23,869 nt of DNA from JBBQZU01 sp041749535 (GTDB lineage Bacteria; Bacteroidota; Bacteroidia; Flavobacteriales_D; Cryomorphaceae): assembly GCA_041749535.1 (NCBI GenBank), contig JBGTBE010000043.1:1-23869 (forward strand), in the 5' to 3' direction. Position numbers and translations under genes: made by a program. This document shows positions 15,168 through 22,782 of the stretch, piece after piece (position 1 is the stretch's first letter; each line of letters starts with the position of its first letter). The notes beneath the pieces were generated by a model, which saw nothing but the letters and a program-made list of their open reading frames with translations, made no database searches and had not been told where the DNA came from.

Positions 15168-16358
15168 TTAATGGTTCGCACACTCTTCGATGGCTTCCGT
15201 AATGAGCTTTCCTGCCTTCAAAAGATCTTCCTGAGTGATATTTAAAGGAGGGGCCAGCCTAAAGCTTTCCGGACATGAGAGAAAATAGAAGGTAATCACA
15301 CCTTTTTCCAGGCATCGGTCTACGATTTTGTACACCAGTTCAGCACTTTCAAATTCCACTGCATACATCATACCTATACGCCTTATTTCTTTGATGGCAG
15401 AATGCTGAATCAATGATTGCAAGTAGGCTCCTTTTTCTTCACATGTATGTACCATTTGTTCTGAGCGTATCGCATCAATGTTTGCACATGCAGCAGCGCA
15501 ACAAACTGGGTGCCCACCGAAGGTGGTGATATGTCCGAGGGCGGGGTCGCTCATCAATGTACGCATTATTTCATTGCGACTCACAAAAGCACCCATGGCC
15601 ATGCCACCTGCCATGCTCTTGGCAAGCGCCAGTATATCAGGTTTGATCCCGAAATGCTCGAAGGCAAATAGTTTTCCTGTGCGGCCAAATCCTGTTTGAA
15701 TCTCATCGAGAATCAGCCGGGCCCCTGTTTCATCGCATCGTTTGCGGACTGCCTGCATATATTCCAGGGAAGGAATGCGCACGCCTGCGTCACCTTGAAT
15801 GGTTTCTAAAATAACCGCGGCGGTGTCCTGATCTATTAATTCAAGGTGCGCCAGATTATTAAATTCCATAAAATACACATCGGGAAGCAAAGGTCTGAAA
15901 GCGTATTTTTTCTTTTCATTGCCCGATACGCTCATAGAACCATGCGTTGAGCCGTGGTATGATTTCAGGCACGAGACTATTTTTGTCCTGCCTGTGTAAC
16001 GTTTGGCAAGCTTAAGTGAAGCTTCAATTGCTTCAGTTCCACTATTTACAAAGTAGGAAGTATCCAGCCCTTCTGGTAAAATTTCCTTTAGCTTTTGCGC
16101 CAGCATAGTTTGGGGATGCTGGATAAACTCTCCATAGGGCATCACATGCAGGTATTTGTCCACCTGCTCTTTGATGGCTTGCACCACCGCTGGGTGCCTA
16201 TGCCCTGTGTTGGTGACGGCAATTCCCGAAATAAGATCGAGGTAAGCCTTGCCGTCTACATCGTAGATATAAGATCCTGCGGCATGGCTTACCTCAATTC
16301 CAATTGGGTGTGCTGTGGTTTGGGCCTGAAGTTTCAGAAAAGTTTCGCGGTGATTCAT
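15168..16358 (-). CDS. Class III PLP-dependent aminotransferase (ornithine/acetylornithine type)
   Basis: A 396-residue fold-type I aminotransferase. The PLP lysine is Lys247 (LALAKSMAGGMAMGAF), the ring-stacking and phosphate motifs are VNSGTEAIEAS and SYHGSTHGS, and the pyridine-N aspartate is in LILDEIQTGFGRTGK. GHRHP and TTFGGHPVCCAA are also typical. It likely moves an omega-amino group from ornithine, acetylornithine or another diamine/amino acid to 2-oxoglutarate. Specificity cannot be fixed because no arginine or proline biosynthesis gene is nearby. I chose ATG 16358: the TTG at 16367 falls inside a perfect -7 box (16365-16372), which would leave almost no leader. It lies 35 nt behind the Spy-like gene and may also be read from that operon. 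Confidence 0.9.
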   Translation of the reverse strand: MNHRETFLKLQAQTTAHPIGIEVSHAAGSYIYDVDGKAYLDLISGIAVTNTGHRHPAVVQAIKEQVDKYLHVMPYGEFIQHPQTMLAQKLKEILPEGLDTSYFVNSGTEAIEASLKLAKRYTGRTKIVSCLKSYHGSTHGSMSVSGNEKKKYAFRPLLPDVYFMEFNNLAHLELIDQDTAAVILETIQGDAGVRIPSLEYMQAVRKRCDETGARLILDEIQTGFGRTGKLFAFEHFGIKPDILALAKSMAGGMAMGAFVSRNEIMRTLMSDPALGHITTFGGHPVCCAAACANIDAIRSEQMVHTCEEKGAYLQSLIQHSAIKEIRRIGMMYAVEFESAELVYKIVDRCLEKGVITFYFLSCPESFRLAPPLNITQEDLLKAGKLITEAIEECANH

Positions 16359-16364
16359 AGGGCG

Positions 16365-16372
16365 CAAAAATA
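16365..16372 (-). promoter_or_regulatory. -7 box immediately before the aminotransferase start
   Basis: The minus strand reads TATTTTTG, an exact TAnnTTTG, with only 6 nt between it and ATG 16358. If active it would give a leaderless or nearly leaderless mRNA. No -33 TTG is found at 18-20 nt spacing. Confidence 0.4.
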
Positions 16373-16393
16373 GTTCACCGCAAGCAAACTGTC

Positions 16394-16858
16394 TTATTCT
16401 CCAGGTTTACCACGTCTGTTTTGTCCTCCATCGCGCATGGAGCGCATCAGTTCCTTTTTGAATTCCATTTCTGCTTCATAATACAGTGCTACCTTTTCCA
16501 TGGGCAACACCTGCTTAAATTTTTTGTAGTACGCTTCGTCAGTATCAACCTTTTTTCGCTCCATGGCAAACTTGGCAGTCAGAAACTTGTCTATTTCTGC
16601 TTCAGTAAGTTTACCTTTCCATTCCGAGGGGCGTCCCAGCTCTTCTTTTCCTTTCGTCCGCATGGCTTTCAATTCATTTTGATATTCATTATAAACGGGC
16701 CAAAATGATTGAGCTTCAGCAGTAGTTAAATTGATTTTTGAAGTGATAAACGCTATCTTTTTCTGTTCTATCTCTTCTCTTCGCGTTTCGTTTTCATGGG
16801 GTTGGGCATAAGCATTTGCTGTCAATACCAGCATTGCAATAATCAGGTACTTCTTCAT
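16394..16858 (-). CDS. Spy/LTXXQ-like periplasmic protein
   Basis: A 154-residue exported protein. Residues 1-18 are a signal peptide ending AYAQ. The mature part is helical and highly charged, with KIAFITSKINLTTAEAQSFWPVYNEYQNEL, the pattern of the Bacteroidota group often labelled 'sensor of ECF-type sigma factor', related to the Spy/CpxP chaperone fold. The C-terminus is basic (RDGGQNRRGKPGE). It follows the anti-sigma-like gene with a 9-nt gap, the usual order in these operons. It probably senses or buffers envelope damage and adjusts the partner anti-sigma factor; this is inference from family and order. Confidence 0.8.
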   Translation of the reverse strand: MKKYLIIAMLVLTANAYAQPHENETRREEIEQKKIAFITSKINLTTAEAQSFWPVYNEYQNELKAMRTKGKEELGRPSEWKGKLTEAEIDKFLTAKFAMERKKVDTDEAYYKKFKQVLPMEKVALYYEAEMEFKKELMRSMRDGGQNRRGKPGE

Positions 16859-16867
16859 ATGATTTTT

Positions 16868-17338
16868 TTATTTTGATTCGTAAATTCCAAGTTCTTCCAA
16901 AGTGCTGTTTTCAATAAGGTAATCCAGTGCTTCCTCTTCACTGTACAGCGATGTGTTTATCAATTCCAAATCGCCGGGCTCAAGACTGCTGTACAAATCT
17001 TGTTCGTTCAGATATTCGGATGCTACGGCTATCGTCGCTTCGTCCCACTCCAGCGCTGCGGTGGGTTCTGTTGTATCGTTGGTCCATAAACTACTGATGG
17101 CAATGATCGCAGCCACCGAAGCAGCTATTGCTAGCTTTTTATAGCCTATCATGTTAATTACCTTATTGGGTAGGGGTAGGGGTGTTTGTTTGTCTTGGTC
17201 AAGGCGCTGTTGAATCCTTTCGGCAAATGATTCGAAATACCCCAGTGGTGCTTGTACATCATGTTTAATCTTGCTTCCAAAAAGTTTTGGAGCAATCTCT
17301 TTTAAAAAATCATCATCCAAGAGATTCTGCTTTTTCAT
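16868..17338 (-). CDS. Probable anti-sigma factor (single-pass membrane protein)
   Basis: A 156-residue protein with an N-terminal cytoplasmic part containing APLGYFESFAERIQQRL (27-45), a motif frequent in Bacteroidota proteins encoded beside ECF sigma factors. One membrane helix spans about 68-85 (LAIAASVAAIIAISSLW) and an acidic periplasmic tail of about 70 residues follows. It starts the three-gene minus-strand run and is 9 nt before the Spy-like gene. The cognate ECF sigma gene that normally comes first is absent: the next gene upstream is divergent mutS2. The 190 nt upstream contain a small palindrome AGAATT-N5-AATTCT (17364-17380), 25 nt before the start, which could be an operator. Assignment rests on motif and gene order, not on a recognised zinc-binding anti-sigma domain. 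Confidence 0.65.
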   Translation of the reverse strand: MKKQNLLDDDFLKEIAPKLFGSKIKHDVQAPLGYFESFAERIQQRLDQDKQTPLPLPNKVINMIGYKKLAIAASVAAIIAISSLWTNDTTEPTAALEWDEATIAVASEYLNEQDLYSSLEPGDLELINTSLYSEEEALDYLIENSTLEELGIYESK

Positions 17339-17528
17339 ATCGGAAGTATAGATGGTGGTTCGTAGAATTGGTTTAATTCTCCATGAACATTTTTGTGACA
17401 GTTGCCATTTCTCGGGTTTTGTGAAAGTTGTATTAACAGTTCTTGTAGATACCCTTTATTGTTTCTTGACTTTGATGAACACTTCATTGGCACTATGGTT
17501 ATAGCTCCGCATTCTCTAATTTAGCGCT

Positions 17529-19640
17529 GTGAAATTGTACCCTGATGATACCCTGCACCGATTTGAGTTTCCCAAGGTAGTTGCAAGGGTGGTGTCCTTG
17601 TGCCAAAGCAATAGAGCTAAAGACTATGCGGAGGCAATGCAGCCGCTAAGCGAAAGCGAAATCATTCTACGATTGCTTGATCAGACAGCCGAAGCATTGG
17701 GTGTGATTGACAATGGGCTCTTCTTTCCCGATTATGCCTTTCCAAATATAACAAGGGAGCTGGGCATGCTCTCCATAGAAAATTCAGTATTAGATGGTCC
17801 GCAGTCCATCAAGTTGCGAAGGGTTGCTGAGGTGGCTGCGACGGTGATTCGTTTCCTTTCGGAAAAGAAAGAATTGTACCCCCATATCCGCAGTATTGTG
17901 GAAGGGGTGGAGGCCTCAAAAGTGATTGTTGCGCTCATAGACCATGTACTTGAAGCAAATGGATCTGTGAAAACATCGGCATCCAAAGAGCTTGCAGCTG
18001 CGCGAAAAGAGCTAAGTGAAGCCAGGCAGAAGGCAAACCGTGCATTTGAATCTGCTGTGCGCAAGTACAAGAAGTTAGGCTGGCTCCGTGATTTTGATGA
18101 AAGCATATACAATGATCGCCGGGTACTTGCAGTGGTTGCTGAACATAAGCGTCAGATTGAAGGCACACTCCACGGTAGCAGCGAAACAGGCAGTACGGCA
18201 TTCATAGAGCCCGCCAATATGGTGGCTATCAACAATGAAGTTGCGGAAGCACTGCAGCGGGAGAAACGCGAAGAGTACCGCATTTTGCGCAGCCTGAGTG
18301 CAGAGCTCCGCGCACACCACGCCACCTTATCAACCTATGAACAGGTGCTTGGTTTTTTGGATTTTACTTTTGCAAAAGCACGCTATGCCCGCGAAATTGA
18401 TGCCCACAAACCAATTTATTCCAGAGAGAAAGAAGTGGTATTAATTGATGCATACCACCCCATATTGCTGACGCAAAACAAGCAAGAGGGCAAGCCAACC
18501 ATTCCCCTTGCTATCGAACTTGACCACAACCGCCGAATTATTGTAATCAGCGGCCCCAACGCAGGGGGTAAATCCATCTCACTTAAAACCTTTGGCCTGC
18601 TTCAAATCATGTATCAGTGTGGCTTGCTTGTTCCTTGTGCTGACCATAGCCGTTTTGGTATATTCAGGCAACTTTTTGTAGATATTGGCGACGATCAGAG
18701 CATAGCCTATGAGTTGAGTACGTATAGCTCAAGGCTGATCAAGATGAAGCATTTCCTGATGCAGGCGAATAAGCAAACTTTATTCTTCATCGACGAGTTC
18801 GGCACAGGTTCCGACCCTGAACTGGGTGGCGCCATGGCCGAAACGATTCTGGAGGAGCTTTCTAAAACCCGGGCCTTTGGTGTGATAACCACGCACTATG
18901 GCAATATTAAGATACTCGCAGAAGAGAATCCTGCCATGACCAATGCGTGTATGCTTTTTGACGAGGCTACCCTGCAGCCGAGGTATCAACTTCACCTGGG
19001 CCATGCGGGCAGCTCATACACATTTGAAGTGGCGCAGAAGATAGGCCTTGACAAATCACTTATAGAAAACGCAAAAGCAAAACTCGATGCTAGGAAAGTA
19101 AAGTTAGACCGTCTCCTCATCACCCTACAAACCAAGAAGAATGCCCTAAACCGCGAAACACATTTGCTCCAGGAAGAGAAGGCTAAAATCCGAAAAGAGA
19201 AAGAGCATTATCAGCGGGAGGCAGAAGCATACAAGGTAAAGCAGGATGATTTGAACTTTCAGGAGAATAAAAAACTTATTGAGAAAGGGAAAAAATTCGA
19301 AGCCCTCATTGGCAGCTGGTCGGAGAAGAAGAACAGAAAGGAGCTGACCGAAAGGCTTACAATGGCAAGTGAAAAGGAAGCAGTCCGCATCAAGGAATCA
19401 GACATTGCAGCGAAAATGCGCGATAAGCAGGAGCGTATAAAAAAGCAAAAAGCCAATAAGCCTCTGAAGAAGCCTGTGACCATAGTTGACGAAGTGCCAA
19501 TTGTGGTTGGCGAAAAGGTGAAGTTGCGCAACTTCAATCAAGTAGGCATTGTGGAAGAAATAACAAAAACGAAAGCTACAGTACTTTTTGGGTTTGTAAA
19601 GACCATAGTTCCTGTGAGCAAACTCGACCGTGTGCCTTGA
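17529..19640 (+). CDS. mutS2: MutS2 family protein (without Smr domain)
   Basis: A 703-residue MutS2. Residues ~1-300 contain the core helices and clamp, with GSSETGSTAFIEP at 216-228. The ATPase shows Walker A GPNAGGKS at 342-349, DIGDDQSIAYELSTYSSRL at 385-403, Walker B LFFIDEFGTGSDP at 418-430, and THYGN afterwards. A long charged coiled-coil (~510-645) follows, then a KOW-like domain ending VPVSKLDRVP. The B. subtilis protein is about 785 residues with a C-terminal Smr nuclease domain; none is present here. Firmicute MutS2 splits collided ribosomes or suppresses recombination; which applies here is unknown. The start is GTG 17529, with no clear ribosome binding site. Confidence 0.93.
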   Translation: MKLYPDDTLHRFEFPKVVARVVSLCQSNRAKDYAEAMQPLSESEIILRLLDQTAEALGVIDNGLFFPDYAFPNITRELGMLSIENSVLDGPQSIKLRRVAEVAATVIRFLSEKKELYPHIRSIVEGVEASKVIVALIDHVLEANGSVKTSASKELAAARKELSEARQKANRAFESAVRKYKKLGWLRDFDESIYNDRRVLAVVAEHKRQIEGTLHGSSETGSTAFIEPANMVAINNEVAEALQREKREEYRILRSLSAELRAHHATLSTYEQVLGFLDFTFAKARYAREIDAHKPIYSREKEVVLIDAYHPILLTQNKQEGKPTIPLAIELDHNRRIIVISGPNAGGKSISLKTFGLLQIMYQCGLLVPCADHSRFGIFRQLFVDIGDDQSIAYELSTYSSRLIKMKHFLMQANKQTLFFIDEFGTGSDPELGGAMAETILEELSKTRAFGVITTHYGNIKILAEENPAMTNACMLFDEATLQPRYQLHLGHAGSSYTFEVAQKIGLDKSLIENAKAKLDARKVKLDRLLITLQTKKNALNRETHLLQEEKAKIRKEKEHYQREAEAYKVKQDDLNFQENKKLIEKGKKFEALIGSWSEKKNRKELTERLTMASEKEAVRIKESDIAAKMRDKQERIKKQKANKPLKKPVTIVDEVPIVVGEKVKLRNFNQVGIVEEITKTKATVLFGFVKTIVPVSKLDRVP

Positions 19641-19692
19641 AATGAGCAAAAAGTGCCTCATTAATACGTCAGAATGCGTAGATTTGCTCATT
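19641..19692. repeat. Inverted repeat around the promoter of the four-gene operon
   Basis: AATGAGCAAA (19641-19650) and TTTGCTCATT (19683-19692) are a perfect 10-bp inverted repeat. The first arm can also pair with a nearer CTCATT (19657-19662), and a TACGT/GCGTA stem (19665-19669/19676-19680) sits in the loop. There is no T-run, so it is not a standard terminator. Confidence 0.6.
19679..19686 (+). promoter_or_regulatory. -7 box of the four-gene operon
   Basis: TAGATTTG is an exact TAnnTTTG match, 21 nt before ATG 19708, and its TTTG is part of the right arm of the 10-bp inverted repeat. A protein bound to the repeat would cover the transcription start. Confidence 0.5.
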
Positions 19693-19707
19693 CAATAAAC
19701 AGCATCT

Positions 19708-20103
19708 ATGGAAGTAGTATTAAACAAAGAGACAATGAAGCGAATAGCAACACTAAAGTCTCTTGTAGAAAGCAAAGGAATTGTAAAAGAAGAAGTTGTA
19801 AAGCAGTTGGTTGAGTTACGGCCACTTTTTATCGACCAAAAGGAGCCATTGGTTACCCGTGTAGTGAGGCTTACATCAGAGTACATCAACGACCGAGGAT
19901 ATTTTGACCTGAATCTGCTTGCCGATGAAGATGAAGACGGCTTTTTGAATGTGGAAATTGATATGGAAGGAGATGATAGTTTTAATGTTAGTAAAGAGAA
20001 TTTTCTCTATCTCCTCGATCTATTTACCCATCCCGATAATGTATTGAACAAAGAAGAATTGCAGCGATTAAAGCAACTTTATATAGACCGTGGTCTATTC
20101 TAG
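19708..20103 (+). CDS. Hypothetical acidic protein, 131 aa
   Basis: I do not recognise a family. The 131-residue protein is soluble and has no signal peptide. The first 60 residues look helical (TMKRIATLKSLVESKGIVKEEVVKQLVEL), the centre is strongly acidic (LADEDEDGFLNVEIDMEGDD), and the C-terminus is helical (FLYLLDLFTHPDNVLNKEELQRLKQLYIDRG). The C-terminal LNKEELQRL segment resembles a small helical interaction module. It is the first gene of a tightly packed operon, overlapping the lipoprotein gene by 14 nt. A regulatory or adaptor role for the downstream enzymes is possible, but nothing in the sequence shows it. Confidence 0.75.
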   Translation: MEVVLNKETMKRIATLKSLVESKGIVKEEVVKQLVELRPLFIDQKEPLVTRVVRLTSEYINDRGYFDLNLLADEDEDGFLNVEIDMEGDDSFNVSKENFLYLLDLFTHPDNVLNKEELQRLKQLYIDRGLF

Positions 20104-20875
20104 TCGCGTAGCTGCTATTTTAAGTTTCGTGCTGTTTGCTCTTCAGGCTTGTGTTTCATCATCTAAACCAGAAAGCACTGAAGCCAAGCGCTCAAGAGCA
20201 GAAATTGTGGTTGACAGTGCGATTGCCTTTCATGGATACATAGATGATGGACTCACCCTTGGCTTTTCATTTCGCGACAAGGAATACACCGTTTCCCGCA
20301 AGGATGGAATCTACAAGTATACTGCAACGTACCATACCGAATCTGGCCGCCATGTCGGGTTACTTACCAACGAGGGATATAGTGAATCTGTAAATGGGGG
20401 TTGGGCAAACCTCACGCCCAAAGACAGCACTTCTCGCGCAGAGAGCATCAACTCAGTGGTTTATTTCGCCCTTCTACCACTCCCGTTAAATGACGCTGCT
20501 GCACGGAAAAGTCTAGATGGGGAAGAATGGATACATGAAAAAGAGTATTATAGAATTAAGGTGGTATTTGATCAGGAGGGTGGAGGCAATGACCATGATG
20601 ATGTGTTCTTTTACTGGTTCGACAAAGCAGATTTCAGTATGGATTACCTGGCCTATACCTATGCGAGCGATGAAAGTGGAAGTAGGTTTAGGGTTGCACA
20701 AAAAGCCAGAAGAATCAATGGTGTTCTTTTTCAGGATTATCTGAATTATAAAGGTCCAGCATCAACTGACTCGCTTTCAAATATTTCAGAGTTGTACAAG
20801 GCAGGGAGATTAGAATTGCTTTCGGAAGTGGAACTGAGCAGGGTTTCCTTACGCTTATCAGATGGGCGGCAATAA
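20090..20875 (+). CDS. Lipoprotein of unknown function
   Basis: A 261-residue lipoprotein. The signal is AAILSFVLFALQAC with lipid-modified Cys21. The mature part is beta-rich, with HGYIDDGLTLGFSFRDKEYTVSRKDGIYKYTATY and VFFYWFDKADFSMDYLAYTYA, resembling LolA/LppX-like half-barrels and the DUF6503-type lipoproteins of Bacteroidota; that likeness is tentative. Such folds usually bind or carry hydrophobic molecules in the periplasm, which would fit the neighbouring glycosyltransferase and acyltransferase. The start is GTG 20090, overlapping the previous gene by 14 nt; its stop overlaps the next start by 14 nt as well. Translation is probably coupled along the operon. Confidence 0.75.
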   Translation: MVYSSRVAAILSFVLFALQACVSSSKPESTEAKRSRAEIVVDSAIAFHGYIDDGLTLGFSFRDKEYTVSRKDGIYKYTATYHTESGRHVGLLTNEGYSESVNGGWANLTPKDSTSRAESINSVVYFALLPLPLNDAAARKSLDGEEWIHEKEYYRIKVVFDQEGGGNDHDDVFFYWFDKADFSMDYLAYTYASDESGSRFRVAQKARRINGVLFQDYLNYKGPASTDSLSNISELYKAGRLELLSEVELSRVSLRLSDGRQ

Positions 20876-22031
20876 AAAGCCACACATATTGCATCTTGCC
20901 CGGTGGTATCCTTACCGTGCCGATCCCATGTTTGGACTTTTTGTTCAGAACCATGTTAAGGCGCTGGTTCCTGAGGTACACTCCACAGTGATATTTGTTT
21001 GGCCCATCAAGGGTGCTAAGTCCATAGAGCGAGAGGTTCGTACGGATCTCGGTTTTGATGAAATTTGCATTACTTTTCCTGAAAGTACCTGGGCTCCTGC
21101 AAATTGGCTGTCGTTTTTCAGAATTCTATGGAAAGAAATCTGGTCAGTACACCGGTTAGACCCAGTTCAACTAATTCATGTGCACGTACTCACACGTCTT
21201 GCTGCGACGGCTTTAATATTCAAGTGGTCTACCGGTGTGCCATATATTGTAACTGAGCACTGGACGAGGTATGTGGAGTCCAGTAGGTTCAGAGGGAAAA
21301 TTCGTAAGTGGGCAACCGGATTTACGCTGAAGCATGCAGAATGCTTAACGAACGTTTCCACATTCCTACAAATGGCGATTTTCAACCATGGCTTTAGGGT
21401 GAAGCGTGCTGCAATTGTGGGAAATGTGGTTGATTTTGATCTATTTCAGATCAGAGCAGAATCATCAGATCCTTATTTTGTGCATGTCAGCACATTTGAA
21501 GAAATACACAAGAACATTTCAGGAATGATCCGTACCATTGGTCGACTCAGGGATGAAGGACATCCCATAAAGTTGCTGTTGGTAGGCGATGGAACAGCAA
21601 TGAAAATGAGCAGGGCACTCGTTGCTTCTCTAAGACTGGAAGAGATTGTTCTCTTTTCAGGAACACTCTCAGGTGAGCCTCTTTGCAAGGCTATTGCTGA
21701 ATCAAAGGCGTATATTCAATTTAGTAATTATGAGAATATGCCTGTGGTGATATCAGAAGCGCTGGCTTGTGGAGTTCCAGTAATAAGTACCAATGTGGGA
21801 GGCATTGCAGAGATGGTCAATGATAGCAACGGAATACTCATAGAACCTGCAGATGAAGCCGCTTTGGCTGATGCGATACTGAAACTCAATACCACAAGAA
21901 ATGGGTTTAATCCTGTTGCGATAAGGGAAGGTGTCAGAACAAAATTTAGTGTAGCTGCTGTGAAGGGCGCTTTTTTAGATATTTACAGAGATGTTTTAAA
22001 GTCAAATACATCCACTACCACCAATGGGTAA
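20862..22031 (+). CDS. GT4-family glycosyltransferase
   Basis: A 389-residue GT-B glycosyltransferase. The N-terminal domain starts HILHLARWYPYRADPMFGLFVQNHVKAL, and VHVLTRLAA and TEHWTRY are typical of GT4 enzymes acting on envelope sugars. The donor domain has KNISGMIR at 217-224, LLLVGDGTA at 238-246 and the E-x7-E motif at Glu291 and Glu299 (NYENMPVVISEALACGVPV), then STNVGGIAEMV. It probably transfers a hexose from a nucleotide sugar to a lipid acceptor in the cytoplasm. It overlaps the lipoprotein gene by 14 nt and the PlsC gene by 8 nt, so all are co-expressed. The linked acyltransferase suggests the product is a glycolipid rather than a polysaccharide, which is inference. Confidence 0.92.
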   Translation: MGGNKKPHILHLARWYPYRADPMFGLFVQNHVKALVPEVHSTVIFVWPIKGAKSIEREVRTDLGFDEICITFPESTWAPANWLSFFRILWKEIWSVHRLDPVQLIHVHVLTRLAATALIFKWSTGVPYIVTEHWTRYVESSRFRGKIRKWATGFTLKHAECLTNVSTFLQMAIFNHGFRVKRAAIVGNVVDFDLFQIRAESSDPYFVHVSTFEEIHKNISGMIRTIGRLRDEGHPIKLLLVGDGTAMKMSRALVASLRLEEIVLFSGTLSGEPLCKAIAESKAYIQFSNYENMPVVISEALACGVPVISTNVGGIAEMVNDSNGILIEPADEAALADAILKLNTTRNGFNPVAIREGVRTKFSVAAVKGAFLDIYRDVLKSNTSTTTNG

Positions 22032-22782
22032 AGTGCTGGCATTCTTTAGGTTTATTGCATTTATCACGATTACCCTTGCCGTAACTGCCTTTTTGCTAGT
22101 TGGCCGTATTTTTGGCAACCATCCCCGATACAGCTTTATGGTTTTTAGCACAGGGATTGGTCTGATTAAGTTTTGTCTCAACATCAGGGTAACCTATCAC
22201 GGTGAAATACCTGGACACAAGGGTATAATAATGTCCAATCACCGATCTTATATTGATGGAGTGTTGATACCATCGAGAATTCCTTACGTTGTTGTGGCGA
22301 AATCGCAGGTGAGGTCATGGCCAGTGGTAGGGCAGGCTTGCAGGGCGTTGAAGGTTATATTTGTGGACCGTGACAGTATGGAGAGCCGCAGAAATACCAG
22401 AATCACCATCAAAGAACGACTAGCGGAGGGCTTGTCGGTGCTTATTTTTCCGGAGGGAACAACCCACATGGGGCCAGATATATTACCTTTCAAGCCTGGT
22501 ATGTTCAATACCTGCGCCGAAGGTGGTTTTGGCATTATTCCAGCTGCTATAGAATACCAGAATAGAGATATGGCATGGATTGGCACTGATACTTTTGTAC
22601 CTCATTTCTTCAGGGCTTTCAGCCACCGGGTAGTCCGGGTATCAGTGGGTTTTGGCAAGACCATCACTGGTACAGATTCACAGGAAATTCGAATGAAAAC
22701 CGAGCAATGGGTAAGCAATGAAACGGCCCGCTTCAGAAAAGAGTGGGATGAGAATTTCCGCACATCATCTCCCAAAACCTAG
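22024..22782 (+). CDS. PlsC-type 1-acylglycerol-3-phosphate acyltransferase-like protein
   Basis: A 252-residue membrane acyltransferase. An N-terminal hydrophobic segment (residues ~6-30) anchors it to the inner membrane. The catalytic H-x4-D is NHRSYID with His73 and Asp78, followed by the acceptor phosphate motifs FPEGTT (142-147) and PFKPGMF (155-161). These are the hallmarks of the LPLAT/PlsC family. The acceptor may be lysophosphatidate, or an amine/sugar lipid as for OlsA-type relatives; the operon partner is a glycosyltransferase, so a glycolipid acceptor is possible. The ATG overlaps the GT4 stop by 8 nt (ATGGGTAA). The stop shares the tetranucleotide CTAG with the convergent response-regulator gene. 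Confidence 0.92.
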   Translation: MGKVLAFFRFIAFITITLAVTAFLLVGRIFGNHPRYSFMVFSTGIGLIKFCLNIRVTYHGEIPGHKGIIMSNHRSYIDGVLIPSRIPYVVVAKSQVRSWPVVGQACRALKVIFVDRDSMESRRNTRITIKERLAEGLSVLIFPEGTTHMGPDILPFKPGMFNTCAEGGFGIIPAAIEYQNRDMAWIGTDTFVPHFFRAFSHRVVRVSVGFGKTITGTDSQEIRMKTEQWVSNETARFRKEWDENFRTSSPKT

